64,000 bases of DNA from Vreelandella songnenensis (GTDB lineage: Bacteria > Pseudomonadota > Gammaproteobacteria > Pseudomonadales > Halomonadaceae), in the NCBI RefSeq assembly GCF_003002925.1, contig NZ_PVTK01000009.1:119586-183585 (forward strand). The letters are read 5' to 3'. Shown one piece after another: positions 55,045 to 63,930 of this stretch; positions within the stretch are counted from its first letter, which is position 1; each line of letters starts with the position of its first letter. The translations under genes were made by a program, and so were the position numbers. Below the pieces are notes generated by a model. That model saw nothing but the letters and a program-made list of their open reading frames with translations, was not told the DNA's origin and did not search any database.

Positions 55045-55476
55045 ATGCCGCAAGACGATTTTTATACTCAGATGCGCGCTGGCCTCTCGGCGCTATTGCG
55101 GCAATGGCAAGCCCTGGGCCAGGCGGATGCCGACCAGCTGGCCCTCATATTGGCGGAGACAGCGCGGGTTGCCAAGCTGGGCCAGCCTGATGCCACGCCA
55201 GATGGTGCCACGCTTGCCCACTGGAGCCAGATCGAGACTGGTGATATGCCGCTCTGGGCACCGCGCACGGCGGTGTTTCTGCTCAACCAGATGCCCGCCA
55301 AGCCGACTCCTCAAAGCAACGCCGAAGCCTGCGCCTGGGCTTACTGCTGGCTGCGCAACCGCGAATTTGCTTCGCTTCAGGCGGCTCACGATGCCCTGCC
55401 TGCCCACCTGAAGGAACCGCTTGCCGATGCCCTGCAAGCCGCCTGGCGCGACCAGCAGGGGCTGCGCCTGGTGTGA
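55045..55476 (+). CDS. Conserved-looking hypothetical protein, 143 residues
   Basis: I do not recognise a family. The protein is soluble and largely helical (MPQDDFYTQMRAGLSALLRQW), tryptophan-rich for its size, with a central segment WSQIETGDMPLWAPRTAVFLLNQMP and a helical C-terminus (LQAAHDALPAHLKEPLADALQAAW). It is divergent from the MalY/PatB gene with little room for two promoters. Codon usage matches neighbouring real genes, which supports it as coding. Confidence 0.6.
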   Translation: MPQDDFYTQMRAGLSALLRQWQALGQADADQLALILAETARVAKLGQPDATPDGATLAHWSQIETGDMPLWAPRTAVFLLNQMPAKPTPQSNAEACAWAYCWLRNREFASLQAAHDALPAHLKEPLADALQAAWRDQQGLRLV

Positions 55477-55486
55477 ATCCCGGGTA

Positions 55487-55840
55487 TCAGCGCCTGGGGC
55501 GGCGGGATTTGGGCTTGAAGCCCGCAGGCTTTGCAGACAGCCATTCGACGAAATGGTGGACTTCTTCACTCGCCAGCAGCGCCTCGCGGCTGGCAAACTG
55601 GTCGGCCAGCTCGCGCTCGCTGTAGAGCCTGTGAATGTGCCGATGGCAGGCGTGGCAGAGCCATAGAATGGCGGTCAGCCGCTCCTCGCGCGAGTAGCGC
55701 TTTCGATAGCGCGGCTTGTTGTGCAACGCTCGAGGGATCAGGTGGTGCTTGGTCAACGGCGCGGCGCGGCTGCAAAGCTCGCACCGCTCGGGCCTTGGCG
55801 GGGGCGAAAGCGCATGCCCTGAGGGGGAAGCAACATCCAC
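55487..55840 (-). CDS. Small HNH-endonuclease-like protein (YisB type)
   Basis: A protein of about 117 residues. A CxxC pair (CELCSRAAPLTKHHLIPRAL) and a second one (CHACHRHIHRLYSERELA) bind zinc and flank the HNH signature HHLIPR...CHxxIH. The C-terminus is strongly basic (KPKSRRPRR). No ribosome site fits a start at 55879; a GTG at 55840 has AGGAG twelve bases upstream. Function in vivo is unknown. Confidence 0.78.
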   Translation of the reverse strand: MDVASPSGHALSPPPRPERCELCSRAAPLTKHHLIPRALHNKPRYRKRYSREERLTAILWLCHACHRHIHRLYSERELADQFASREALLASEEVHHFVEWLSAKPAGFKPKSRRPRR

Positions 55841-55917
55841 GGCGGCTCTGCTCTCCTGGGTCAAGTGGCGGCAAAACAACGAAAACAGTATTCAATCAAT
55901 TCTAAGGATAGCCATTC

Positions 55918-56742
55918 ATGCTGGAAGTTCCGATTAGCTGGCAGCTTGCCAAAGTCATGGTTTCCGTTGCCATGGTGTTGGGCCTGGGGGTCGTGGCGGT
56001 GCGGGTAAGTCCTAAGGTCGCGGGACTTTTGGCAGGCTATCCGCTGGGCACGGCACTGGCGCTTTTCTTTATCGGCCTTGAGATCTCGCCGCTGTTCGCC
56101 GCCCAAAGCGCCGTGCATACGCTGGCCGGTTTTACCGCCACCATGGCGCTGGGGGCGGGCTACTGGCTATGTGGGCGCAGGCCCGGGCTATCGGGGCTTT
56201 TGGCCGGCACCGCCGGTGGTATTACCGCCTGGTTTGGCGTCAGCCTGGTGCTGGCCCAGTTCGAGTTCACCAGGCTTTCAGGCACGCTGGTAACACTTTG
56301 CGCCATTGTGCTGTTCAGTTGGCTCTTTCGGCGTATACCCGAGAGCCGGGCCACCACACGTCCTCCTTTTTCCTGGAGCGCGCTGTGTGTACGTGCCCTG
56401 CTGGCGACACTGATCGTGTTTGCCATCACCAGCCTTGCTCACTGGGTGCCGCCGGCCTGGGCGGGAACGCTGGCGGCCTTTCCGATCACCATGCTGCCTT
56501 TCCTGCTGATCCTGCATTTGAGCCAGGGGCCGGCACCGACCGCTACCGTCATCAAGCACTACCCGATGGGCCTGGGCTCGCTACTGTGCTATGCCCTGTG
56601 CGTCTCGTTTACCTATGAAAGCTGGGGGCTTGCGCTGGGCACGCTGGCGGGGTTCGGTGTGGCCACGCTGTGGCTTGTCGGCTGGATGCAGGCGCAGCGT
56701 TGGTTCACCCAGCGGCGAATGGCGCTTGGGCAAACCACTTGA
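55918..56742 (+). CDS. Integral membrane protein, duplicated GlpM-like halves
   Basis: A 274-residue protein with about eight helices. Two similar segments (VSPKVAGLLAGYPLGTALALFFIGLE and VPPAWAGTLAAFPITMLPFLLILHLSQG) show an internal duplication like that of the GlpM/DUF3147 family. A transport or membrane role is likely but nothing specific can be read. It is divergent from the HNH gene and followed by a thioesterase gene. Confidence 0.75.
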   Translation: MLEVPISWQLAKVMVSVAMVLGLGVVAVRVSPKVAGLLAGYPLGTALALFFIGLEISPLFAAQSAVHTLAGFTATMALGAGYWLCGRRPGLSGLLAGTAGGITAWFGVSLVLAQFEFTRLSGTLVTLCAIVLFSWLFRRIPESRATTRPPFSWSALCVRALLATLIVFAITSLAHWVPPAWAGTLAAFPITMLPFLLILHLSQGPAPTATVIKHYPMGLGSLLCYALCVSFTYESWGLALGTLAGFGVATLWLVGWMQAQRWFTQRRMALGQTT

Positions 56743-56797
56743 CCAAGCGCTTGCTTGGGGCAATCCTGAACGCTCAACCAATAACAAGGCATTGACT

Positions 56798-57199
56798 ATG
56801 TTCACCCGTATCATTGAACCTGCTTTCTACGATACCGATGCATTGGGCCATATCAACAATACTCGCCTGCCCGCCTGGTTCGAGCTGGCCCGCAACGATC
56901 TGTTCAAGCTGTTTACGCCGGATCTTGATCCTAAAAAGTGGCGCTTGATGATGGCCCGCATGGAAGTCGATTACCGGGCTGAACTGTTTTACGGTCACGA
57001 TATCGAACTGCGTACCTACCTGACGCGCCTGGGCAACAGCTCGTTCACGGTGACCCAGGAGGCGCGCCAGCACGGCAAGCTGACCAATGTCGGGCATACC
57101 GTCATGCTGCAGTACGATCACCAGGCAAAGCGCGCCGTACCCATCGAAGGCGAGCTGCGCGACGCGCTGTCCGCCCACCTGCAGGATGCGCCCGCCTGA
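56798..57199 (+). CDS. Acyl-CoA thioesterase, hotdog fold (YbgC/4HBT type)
   Basis: A 133-residue enzyme. The N-terminal YDTDALGHINNTRLPAWFELARNDLF carries the catalytic Asp (D13 or D15) and the GHINN motif of 4-hydroxybenzoyl-CoA thioesterase-like proteins; VDYRAELFYGHDIELRTYL is the second strand pair. It hydrolyses acyl-CoA thioesters in the cytoplasm. The start is the ATG at 56798 with AAGG upstream. Confidence 0.9.
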   Translation: MFTRIIEPAFYDTDALGHINNTRLPAWFELARNDLFKLFTPDLDPKKWRLMMARMEVDYRAELFYGHDIELRTYLTRLGNSSFTVTQEARQHGKLTNVGHTVMLQYDHQAKRAVPIEGELRDALSAHLQDAPA

Positions 57200-57233
57200 C
57201 GCTGTCCGCGCGCGGGGCTACCAGGAGCACCCC

Positions 57234-57536
57234 ATGGCCATTCGCTACAATCTCTGGCTGGACCCTGACAATACGACCCAGCACCGGGCCGTTGAGGCCG
57301 ACCTTGAGCGCTATTTCATGGAGCGCTTTGCCGACTACCCGCATATCCGCTTGTTCGGGGCGGACCCTTACGATTATGATGCCCCGTTCAACCGCCTTTA
57401 TGACGCGCTGATAGCGCGAGCCGCGGAGTACTGCGAGCGTACGTGGTGCTATGTGGCTTCCCCAGAGCAGCTTAACCGCTGTTTTTTCCGTGCTGTTGGC
57501 CGCTCCAATAAATTTGTTCAAGATGACCGTTCGTGA
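57234..57536 (+). CDS. Small hypothetical protein, 100 residues
   Basis: Not recognised. Soluble, acidic and aromatic-rich (MAIRYNLWLDPDNTTQHRAV, YPHIRLFGADPYDYDAPFNRLYDAL). AGGAG precedes the ATG, and it lies between the thioesterase gene and the DUF501 gene with gaps of 34 and 12 bases, so it is very likely a real member of that operon. Confidence 0.65.
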   Translation: MAIRYNLWLDPDNTTQHRAVEADLERYFMERFADYPHIRLFGADPYDYDAPFNRLYDALIARAAEYCERTWCYVASPEQLNRCFFRAVGRSNKFVQDDRS

Positions 57537-57548
57537 GAGACCAACCCA

Positions 57549-58070
57549 ATGGTGATTCGTACCGACCAGGCGCCGAATGAGCGTCAGCTGGCGATTATTA
57601 CTCAGCAGCTAGGCCGCGCGCCGCGGGGCATCGAAGCCGTTGCCGCCACCGATGGCCAGGGTACGCCGCTGGTGCTACGCATGGCGCCAATCGTGGATGA
57701 CAAGCCCTTTCCCACACTTTACTGGCTGTGCTCCGATGTGTTGAAGATCGAAATCTCGCGCATCGAAGCGGTGGGGGTTATCAAGTCGCTGGAGCAGCGC
57801 CTGCAGGAAGAGCCTGATTTTCTGGAAGCCTACCAGCAGAGTCATCGCGATTATGTCAAAGCCCGCTGGGACTACATGAGCGATGCTCAGCGCGCCGAGA
57901 TCGAGCGACTGGGATACACCGATGTGCTGACCGAGCGTGGCATCGGCGGTATCAGCAACTGGCAGCAGGTGCGCTGCCTGCATACCCAGTACGCCCACCA
58001 CCTCTGTGGTAACAACGTGATTGGCCAGTGGATGGATGAGCATCATCTGGTCGACCGCTGCCTGCCGTAA
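57549..58070 (+). CDS. DUF501-domain protein
   Basis: A 173-residue soluble protein with the DUF501 landmarks LGRAPRGIEAVA, FPTLYWLCSDVLKIEISRIEAVGVIKSLE, RGIGGISNWQQVRCLHTQYAHHLCGNNVIG. Conserved His and Cys residues in the last segment suggest metal binding. The function of the family is unknown. Confidence 0.85.
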   Translation: MVIRTDQAPNERQLAIITQQLGRAPRGIEAVAATDGQGTPLVLRMAPIVDDKPFPTLYWLCSDVLKIEISRIEAVGVIKSLEQRLQEEPDFLEAYQQSHRDYVKARWDYMSDAQRAEIERLGYTDVLTERGIGGISNWQQVRCLHTQYAHHLCGNNVIGQWMDEHHLVDRCLP

Positions 58071-58104
58071 CCCAATTGACTCACTGGTATCAAGGAACCC
58101 ACCG

Positions 58105-58647
58105 ATGTCCCGAATCTGCGTTTATCTCGGCTCGCGCGAGGGCAATAGCCCAGCCTTTCGTCAGGCGGCACAGGCCTTGGGCACGGCACTGGCCGTGCGC
58201 GGCCACACGCTGGTGTATGGCGGTGCGCGAATAGGGCTGATGGGCGAGCTTGCCAACGCCGCCCTTGCCGCTGGAGGGCATGTGATCGGGGTAATGCCGG
58301 ATCATCTGGTGGAGCGTGAACAGGCGCACTTTGGCCTGACCGAGCTTATTCGCGTGGCCAACATGCATGAACGCAAAGCCACCATGGCGGCCAACGCCGA
58401 CGCGTTCATCGCCATGCCCGGGGGCATCGGCACGTTCGAGGAGCTGTTCGAGATCTGGACCTGGGGCTATCTGGGCCTGCACGAAAAGCCCATGGGGCTT
58501 TTGAACATCGAGGATTTCTACGGTCCGCTGATGACGTTTCTGAACAATACCGTGGACCAGGGCTTTCTAGCCCAGCCAACCCGCGACATGCTCAAGGACG
58601 CGCAGACGCCCGAGGCGCTGCTGGACATACTGGAAAGGCAGCTGTAG
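58105..58647 (+). CDS. LOG-family phosphoribohydrolase-like protein (TIGR00730)
   Basis: A 180-residue Rossmann-fold protein. LVYGGARIGLMGELANAAL and the signature MPGGIGTFEELFEIWTWGYLGLHEKP (PGGxGTxxE) are both intact; R and E in ANMHERKATM are also conserved. Such proteins release nucleobases from nucleoside 5'-monophosphates, including cytokinin precursors. AAGGAA precedes the ATG at 58105. Confidence 0.9.
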   Translation: MSRICVYLGSREGNSPAFRQAAQALGTALAVRGHTLVYGGARIGLMGELANAALAAGGHVIGVMPDHLVEREQAHFGLTELIRVANMHERKATMAANADAFIAMPGGIGTFEELFEIWTWGYLGLHEKPMGLLNIEDFYGPLMTFLNNTVDQGFLAQPTRDMLKDAQTPEALLDILERQL

Positions 58648-58651
58648 AGAA

Positions 58652-59167
58652 TTAAGGCGTGGTCAGTTGACGGGTACGCTGGTAGGTCAATTGTAGAAGG
58701 CGGGCATCTTCCCCGGCACGGTGGCGGTTGATATCGCTTTCACCGATGACGTGCTCCTTGGTATCGCTCCAAAGCGCCTGCTGCTCTTCGCTGAGCAGAA
58801 TACGCAGCGCTTCGAGCCGAAAGCGTGGCAGCATTCCCGCATGGTGAAACAAAAGCGAAAGCCACGTGTTGTCGTACCCCCAGCTGTCGCTGTAGGCCTT
58901 GCCCAGGCTGCTCAGCTCATCGTTGAGCCACTGCGCCACCTGGCGCGCCGGATAGCCTTCCTGAAACAGCCGCTCGCGGGATATGCCGTGCAGCAGCTCG
59001 GCTTTCGGGTCCCAGTGCGTCCACTCCTGCTGAGGCTGAATAAGAAACGCGCAGCAGCTTCCGTCGGCACGCGCGATGCCAACTTCAATAGGGTAGCTGC
59101 CGCGCCCGAATCCGGACGCTTCAATATCTAATACAGTGGGTAGCGTCTCGGACACTGACTTCCTCAT
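58652..59167 (-). CDS. DEDDh 3'-5' exonuclease-like protein
   Basis: A 171-residue protein with the DxE of ExoI (LPTVLDIEASGFGRGSYPIEVGIA), an internal Asp (SWGYDNTWLSLLFHHAG) and HRAGEDAR as ExoIII (His and Asp). The arrangement fits the RNase T/DnaQ fold. The substrate is not known; it is short, with no accessory domain. It is convergent with the LOG-family gene, four bases apart. Confidence 0.8.
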   Translation of the reverse strand: MRKSVSETLPTVLDIEASGFGRGSYPIEVGIARADGSCCAFLIQPQQEWTHWDPKAELLHGISRERLFQEGYPARQVAQWLNDELSSLGKAYSDSWGYDNTWLSLLFHHAGMLPRFRLEALRILLSEEQQALWSDTKEHVIGESDINRHRAGEDARLLQLTYQRTRQLTTP

Positions 59168-59196
59168 TCAATCCGTGTGCATCATCTGGCAGCACG

Positions 59197-59691
59197 TTAC
59201 GCGGCAGCGGCGCTTGCCTGCGGCTTGCGCTCGGCCAAACGCTGCCAGTAAGCCGCTCGGCCGGCATCGGCAGTCAGGCCAAGCTCACCTAGACGGTAGG
59301 CGCAGGCCAGACGTTCAGCCGCCGGCTGATGACCTGACTGTGCCGCCCGCGCATACCACGTTACCGCATAATCCTCGCGGCGTGGATACTGGGCGCAGCC
59401 GTGCTCATAGATCTGAGCGACCTGATACTGCGACTTTACATCGCCAGACTGGGCGGCTTCCACCACATAGCGGGCGCCGCGCGCCTTGTCCTGCGGCGAC
59501 AGGCTGCGATGAAACAGCATATGCCCATAAACGGACAGCGCATCCGGATGCCCGGCATCGGCACAGCGCTTGAACAAGCGCATGGTGAGACGCTGGGTAC
59601 GCGGTGAGCGCGGCAGCAGCCAACGGTTCTGAAACAGCCGTTCGGCCAGGCGAAATTCTAGCCGAGTAAACAACGATGATGCCTGCGGCAT
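59197..59691 (-). CDS. Sel1-repeat (TPR-like) protein
   Basis: A 164-residue protein with three Sel1-like units (LFKRCADAGHPDALSVYGHMLF; YVVEAAQSGDVKSQYQVAQIYEHG; WYARAAQSGHQPAAERLACAY). The start at 59691 is chosen for AAGGTGG six bases upstream; a longer frame from 59733 has no ribosome site. Such proteins are protein-interaction adaptors. No signal peptide is seen. Confidence 0.8.
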   Translation of the reverse strand: MPQASSLFTRLEFRLAERLFQNRWLLPRSPRTQRLTMRLFKRCADAGHPDALSVYGHMLFHRSLSPQDKARGARYVVEAAQSGDVKSQYQVAQIYEHGCAQYPRREDYAVTWYARAAQSGHQPAAERLACAYRLGELGLTADAGRAAYWQRLAERKPQASAAAA

Positions 59692-59930
59692 GGCAAACCA
59701 CCTTGCCAGTTTGTTGGGACCTTTGATCAGCATTCACGACAGTATTTGAGTGCCGACCACACGAGAAACCGGCATTTGGCCGGTCGATGGGCTGGCAAGC
59801 ATACGCCTGCCTTTGCGACGACTCAACCCCATTGATTTGCTGCTTTCAAATAGCCTCGCTAACATGCCCCTCACACGCCGCAATAAATCGCACAATAAAC
59901 AGGTACCACTGCCTTAACGAGGAGTTCAAG

Positions 59931-60962
59931 ATGCAAACGCGCCCACTTGGCCGAACGGGAATCGAGGTCAGCCGCCTCTGCCTCGGAACCATGACCTTTG
60001 GCGAGCAGAACAGCGAGGCACAGGCGCATGAGCAGCTCGATCGCGCCGTTGCCTTTGGTATCAACTTCATCGATACCGCCGAGATGTATCCCGTACCGCC
60101 CAAGGCCGATACCCAGGGCCTGACCGAACGCTATATCGGCAGCTGGCTGAAGCAGCGCGGTGAGCGTGACGATGTGGTTATCGCGACCAAAGCCGTTGGC
60201 CCCGGGCCTGAGCATATCCGCGGCGGCCCGCGCATGACCCGCGCCCATATCCATCAGGCCATCGACGAAAGCCTTGCTCGATTGCAGACCGACTATGTAG
60301 ACCTCTACCAGTTGCACTGGCCGGATCGCAATACCAACTTCTTTGGCAAGCTGGGCTATGTGCATCAGGATGACGAAGATGCCACTCCCCTGGAAGAGAC
60401 CCTTTCCGCGCTGAAAGAGCTGGTAGATGCTGGCAAGGTGCGCTCGATTGGGCTGTCCAACGATACGCCCTGGGGCGTGATGCGCGCGCTTTACCTGGCA
60501 GAGAAAATGGATCTACCCCGTGTGGCGTCCATCCAGAATCCTTATAATCTGCTCAACCGCTCGTTCGAAGTCGGTCTGGCCGAGATCGCCCACCGCGAAG
60601 ACGTCGGCCTGCTGGCCTACTCGCCGCTGGGGTTTGGCGTACTCTCCGGCAAGTATCTAGACGGCGCCTGGCCCGAGAAAGGCCGCTTGACGCTTTACGA
60701 GCGCTTCAAGCGCTACACCTCACCCGAGGCGGAAGCCGCCACGCAGGCTTATGTGAACCTGGCCCGCGAGCATGGCCTTGACCCGGCGCAAATGGCGCTG
60801 GCGTTTATCAACTCACGCAGCTTTCTGACCAGCAATATCATTGGTGCCACGACCATGGAGCAGCTGGAGAGCAATCTGGAAAGCGAAAGCCTGAAGCTTG
60901 ATGATGAGGTACTGGAGGCCATTGACGATATCCACCGCCGCATGCCCAATCCCTGCCCCTAA
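59931..60962 (+). CDS. Aldo/keto reductase (Tas-like)
   Basis: A 343-residue NADPH-dependent oxidoreductase. MQTRPLGRTGIEVSRLCLGTMTFGEQNSEAQAHEQLDRAV, FIDTAEMYPVPPKADTQG, TKAVGPGP, DYVDLYQLHWPDRNTNFFG and ATTMEQLESNL match the Tas/YajO branch; the catalytic Tyr (EMY), Asp, Lys and His are present. The ATG at 59931 follows GAGGAG. The substrate is unknown. Confidence 0.92.
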   Translation: MQTRPLGRTGIEVSRLCLGTMTFGEQNSEAQAHEQLDRAVAFGINFIDTAEMYPVPPKADTQGLTERYIGSWLKQRGERDDVVIATKAVGPGPEHIRGGPRMTRAHIHQAIDESLARLQTDYVDLYQLHWPDRNTNFFGKLGYVHQDDEDATPLEETLSALKELVDAGKVRSIGLSNDTPWGVMRALYLAEKMDLPRVASIQNPYNLLNRSFEVGLAEIAHREDVGLLAYSPLGFGVLSGKYLDGAWPEKGRLTLYERFKRYTSPEAEAATQAYVNLAREHGLDPAQMALAFINSRSFLTSNIIGATTMEQLESNLESESLKLDDEVLEAIDDIHRRMPNPCP

Positions 60963-60990
60963 GGCCCCATAGTCGCACTATCAAGACGAT

Positions 60991-61012
60991 AGCCTCGGCC
61001 AACGCCGAGGCT
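60991..61012. terminator. Hairpin after the aldo/keto reductase gene
   Basis: AGCCTCGGC-CAAC-GCCGAGGCT forms a 9-bp perfect stem 28 bases past the reductase stop. The following T-run is short (TTGGT). It also directly precedes the yaaA promoter. Confidence 0.55.
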
Positions 61013-61021
61013 TGGTATACT
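61013..61021 (+). promoter_or_regulatory. Extended -10 promoter for yaaA
   Basis: TTGGTATACT contains an extended -10 (TGGTATACT, -10 hexamer at 61016-61021). No good -35 is present because the terminator stem occupies that position; extended -10 promoters tolerate this. It lies 50 bases before yaaA. Confidence 0.55.
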
Positions 61022-61071
61022 GTCGGCCATCCATTTTTCATGACGTTTTACGTCGGCCGAAGGAGCTTTCC

Positions 61072-61854
61072 ATGCTGAGCGTTATTTCACCAGCCAAGAC
61101 GCTGGATTTCGAAACGCCCTCTACGACCCACCACGTTACCCAGCCCGACTTTCTGAGCGAAAGCCAGGCACTCATCGATATTCTACGCGACTACTCTCCT
61201 CAGCAGATCAGCGAACTGATGGGCATCAGCGATAAGCTTGCCGGCCTTAACGCAGCACGTTTCGCCGAGTGGGAGCCGCCCTTTTCGCTGGATAACGCCA
61301 AGCCCGCCGCTCAGGCCTTTCAGGGCGATGTCTACACCGGGCTTGAAGCGGAGACCTTTACTCAAGCGGAAAACCGCTTTGCCCAGACTCACCTGCGTAT
61401 TCTGTCCGGTCTGTACGGTTTATTGCGCCCGCTGGATCTGATTCAGGCCTATCGTCTGGAAATGGGTACTAAACTGCCCAACGACTCGGGCAAGGATCTG
61501 TATGCCTACTGGAAGCCGACGCTTACCAGCGCGCTCAATGAAGCCATTGAAGCGAGCGGCTCGAAAGTGCTGGTGAACCTGGCGTCCAACGAGTATTTCA
61601 AGGCGATAGATGCCAAAAAGCTGGATGCACGCATCATCACCCCGGTTTTCAAGGACGAAAAGAGCGGCACCTTCAAGATCATCAGCTTCTATGCCAAGAA
61701 AGCGCGAGGTTTGATGAGTGCCTGGATCATCCGCGAAGGGATCAATACGCCTGACGATCTGAAGACGTTTGACGTGGCGGGGTACCGGTTTGATGCAGCT
61801 GCCTCAGAGCACGACACACTGGTATTTACCCGGTGTGAAGCAGATCGCGCCTGA
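61072..61854 (+). CDS. yaaA: Peroxide stress resistance protein YaaA
   Basis: A 260-residue protein of the UPF0246/YaaA family. [14 protein letters not shown], the helix-hairpin-helix-like [55 protein letters not shown] and [16 protein letters not shown] are conserved. In E. coli it binds DNA and limits iron-driven oxidative damage under H2O2 stress. AAGGAG precedes the ATG at 61072. Confidence 0.93.
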   Translation: MLSVISPAKTLDFETPSTTHHVTQPDFLSESQALIDILRDYSPQQISELMGISDKLAGLNAARFAEWEPPFSLDNAKPAAQAFQGDVYTGLEAETFTQAENRFAQTHLRILSGLYGLLRPLDLIQAYRLEMGTKLPNDSGKDLYAYWKPTLTSALNEAIEASGSKVLVNLASNEYFKAIDAKKLDARIITPVFKDEKSGTFKIISFYAKKARGLMSAWIIREGINTPDDLKTFDVAGYRFDAAASEHDTLVFTRCEADRA

Positions 61855-61881
61855 GCTACGAAGGCCGGCAGAGTAACAGCC

Positions 61882-62457
61882 TCAGAAAAACGTCAATGTG
61901 CGTGCCGAGCGTGGCTTTAGAAAGCGCTGGTGCGCTTCGCTGAACAGCGCCGTTTCGCACTCGCGTAGCCATTCATAGGCCACCATATCGGCTGATACAG
62001 ACACCGCGCCATGATGGCACGCTCGCTCGCGAGCCAGCGCCGCCTCTTCCCGGCGACGGCTCGCGGTGGCTTCACTCAGCCAGTACACTTGATACCCCGC
62101 CTCCAGCAGGCCAAGCGCACTCTGCAATACACAGATATGCGCTTCGGCCCCGCAAATCACAATCTGATGCTTGCCACTTTCACTGAGTGTCTGTGAGAAG
62201 TCACTATTCTCCATGGCATTGAAGTGATGTTTTGACCAGCGGAGGTACTCGGTCAGGGAGTCCAGCAGGGTAGGCGCCGTTTCTCCCAGCTTTTCCGGTG
62301 ACTGCTCGGTGACCCATACCGGAACGTCCAGGCGCTCGGCTACCTGTGCAAGCCAGCCAGCCTCGGTGACGACCTGCCGCTTGCCGTCAATCACGGGTAA
62401 AAGCCCCAGCTGTAGATCGACGATTAATAGCAGACTCTTTTCTCGGTATAGGCGCAT
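61882..62457 (-). CDS. Isochorismatase-like cysteine hydrolase (YcaC type)
   Basis: A 191-residue hydrolase. The catalytic triad is visible: Asp in LLLIVDLQLGLL (D14), Lys in LRWSKHHFNAM and the nucleophilic Cys in CGAEAHICVLQSALGLLEAG. Members hydrolyse amides or related bonds; the substrate here is not known. The ATG is preceded by GGAGGCAGT. Confidence 0.9.
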   Translation of the reverse strand: MRLYREKSLLLIVDLQLGLLPVIDGKRQVVTEAGWLAQVAERLDVPVWVTEQSPEKLGETAPTLLDSLTEYLRWSKHHFNAMENSDFSQTLSESGKHQIVICGAEAHICVLQSALGLLEAGYQVYWLSEATASRRREEAALARERACHHGAVSVSADMVAYEWLRECETALFSEAHQRFLKPRSARTLTFF

Positions 62458-62592
62458 ACTGCCTCCTTACTAGTGTTTATTTTAGCCAGAAGTCTTAGCT
62501 ATTTTGCTACGCACCCATCAAGCGTAAAGGCTAAGATACCTGCCTCACAACTTTCCCCCGATAAACGCCTCTTACTGAAAAGGGAGCACGCC

Positions 62593-63417
62593 ATGCTACG
62601 ACAACTCTTTATCATGCTGCTGGTCAGCACGCTGGGCTTTGGCTTGGCTATTGAATCCGCGGACGCGCGGCGCCTGGGCGGTGGCAGTAACATGGGCAGT
62701 GTCTCGCGCTCGGCTGACCGCCCAGCGGCCACCCAGCAGGCTCAAGGCCCTGCGCAAACCCAAGCAGCGGCAGGCGCACGCCGTGGCGGCATGGGTGGGA
62801 TGATGGGGGGACTGCTGGCCGGTGGACTCTTGGCTGCGCTGTTCTTTGGCGGTGCCTTCGATGGCCTGCGCATGATGGATTTCATCATGATCATCGGCGT
62901 GGCCGCACTGGCATTTATAGCGCTTCGTGCCATGCGTGCCCAGCGCCCGGCGACGGCGAGCCAAGGCCATCATCAGGCGCGTACGCAAGCTCAGCCGCCT
63001 GCACCCACAGCACGTTCAGGTCGGATTGCCAGCCAACTTGGCAGCCCCCCGGCATGGTTTGATAAAGAACGCTTCTTGGGCGGTGCCAAGGAGCACTTCA
63101 TGACGCTTCAGCGCGCCTGGGACAACAACGACTTCAGCCTGATTCAGGAGTACGTTACCCCTGAGCTCTACAACCTGCTGCGTGAAGAGCGCGCCCAGCA
63201 GCCGGCCAACAATCGCACCGAAGTGGTACGCCTATTTGCCGAACTTGGCGATATTACCGAGCTTGATGACCGCGCCGAGGCAACCGTCATCTTCCATGGC
63301 ATTCTGGAAGAGAACGGCGAGCAGACCGAGTTCAATGAAACCTGGCACCTGACCCGTACCATGCGCGATGATGCCCCCTGGTATCTGCAAGGCATCGAGC
63401 AAAATCCAGGCGCTTAG
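62593..63417 (+). CDS. Tim44-domain membrane protein
   Basis: A 274-residue protein with signal-like N-terminus (LFIMLLVSTLGFGLAIESADARRLGGG), a glycine/methionine-rich stretch and membrane helix (GGMGGMMGGLLAGGLLAALFFGGAF; MMDFIMIIGVAALAFIALRAM), and a C-terminal Tim44/NTF2-like domain (FLGGAKEHFMTLQRAWDNNDFSLIQEYVTPELYNLL). Family members are thought to bind membranes; their bacterial role is uncertain. The ATG at 62593 has GGGAG upstream. Confidence 0.88.
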   Translation: MLRQLFIMLLVSTLGFGLAIESADARRLGGGSNMGSVSRSADRPAATQQAQGPAQTQAAAGARRGGMGGMMGGLLAGGLLAALFFGGAFDGLRMMDFIMIIGVAALAFIALRAMRAQRPATASQGHHQARTQAQPPAPTARSGRIASQLGSPPAWFDKERFLGGAKEHFMTLQRAWDNNDFSLIQEYVTPELYNLLREERAQQPANNRTEVVRLFAELGDITELDDRAEATVIFHGILEENGEQTEFNETWHLTRTMRDDAPWYLQGIEQNPGA

Positions 63418-63450
63418 ATAGTCCCTCCACTGCCTTGATCACCTGAACGC

Positions 63451-63485
63451 AAAACAGCCGCTAATGACTTAGCGGCTGTTTTTTT
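63451..63485 (+). terminator. Intrinsic terminator after the Tim44-domain gene
   Basis: AAAACAGCCGCTAA-TGAC-TTAGCGGCTGTTTT is a perfect 14-bp stem followed by more T residues. The symmetry would let it act for both the Tim44 gene and the convergent lipoprotein gene. Confidence 0.92.
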
Positions 63486-63513
63486 ATGGCATGAGGCCGA
63501 CTGGTATAACCAA

Positions 63514-63705
63514 TTAATCTTCTGCGGCATCCTGTATGTTTTCACCGGCCTCTTCAATGCTTTCACCGGCGCTTTCCATACTGTCGTCGATGCTCTCACC
63601 AGCACTTTCCGCAGGCCCTTGATCGTTATCGCAGGCCGCGAGGCCGCCTGCCAAGAGCGCCATAAGGGCGGCAATCGATAACCTTTTCAATAGCTGACTA
63701 TTCAC
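63514..63705 (-). CDS. Small acidic lipoprotein
   Basis: A 63-residue protein. A lipoprotein signal peptide (MNSQLLKRLSIAALMALLAG) ends in the lipobox LAAC with C25 as the lipidation site. The mature part is about 38 residues, very acidic, with three near-repeats of the type SAGESI(D/E) that would form an amphipathic helix. The start is GTG at 63705 with AAGGAG seven bases upstream. It resembles entericidin-like or osmotic-stress small lipoproteins in layout only; the function is unknown. Confidence 0.75.
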   Translation of the reverse strand: MNSQLLKRLSIAALMALLAGGLAACDNDQGPAESAGESIDDSMESAGESIEEAGENIQDAAED

Positions 63706-63883
63706 CGCGCTTCTCCTTATGCAAGGCCACTTTATGATATGTTTACATCATACGTTTTCTTTCAGGCCAAAGACAATACCGCTACTCCATCACGGCTGCT
63801 GATACGTACCGCCACCCGCCACGCAGCCATGTAGTGAGGTAGTGCTCTCGGCACCGTGCCCATTGAGCACTTTTCTTCCACGC

Positions 63884-63922
63884 AAAAAAAATCCCCCGAG
63901 GCGTAAGCCCCGGGGGATTTTT
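63884..63922 (-). terminator. Terminator of the rRNA operon
   Basis: On the minus strand ATCCCCCGGGGC-TTAC-GCCTCGGGGGAT followed by eight T residues forms a strong GC stem with one mismatch, eight bases past the 5S rRNA end. Confidence 0.93.
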
Positions 63923-63930
63923 CACAATAA

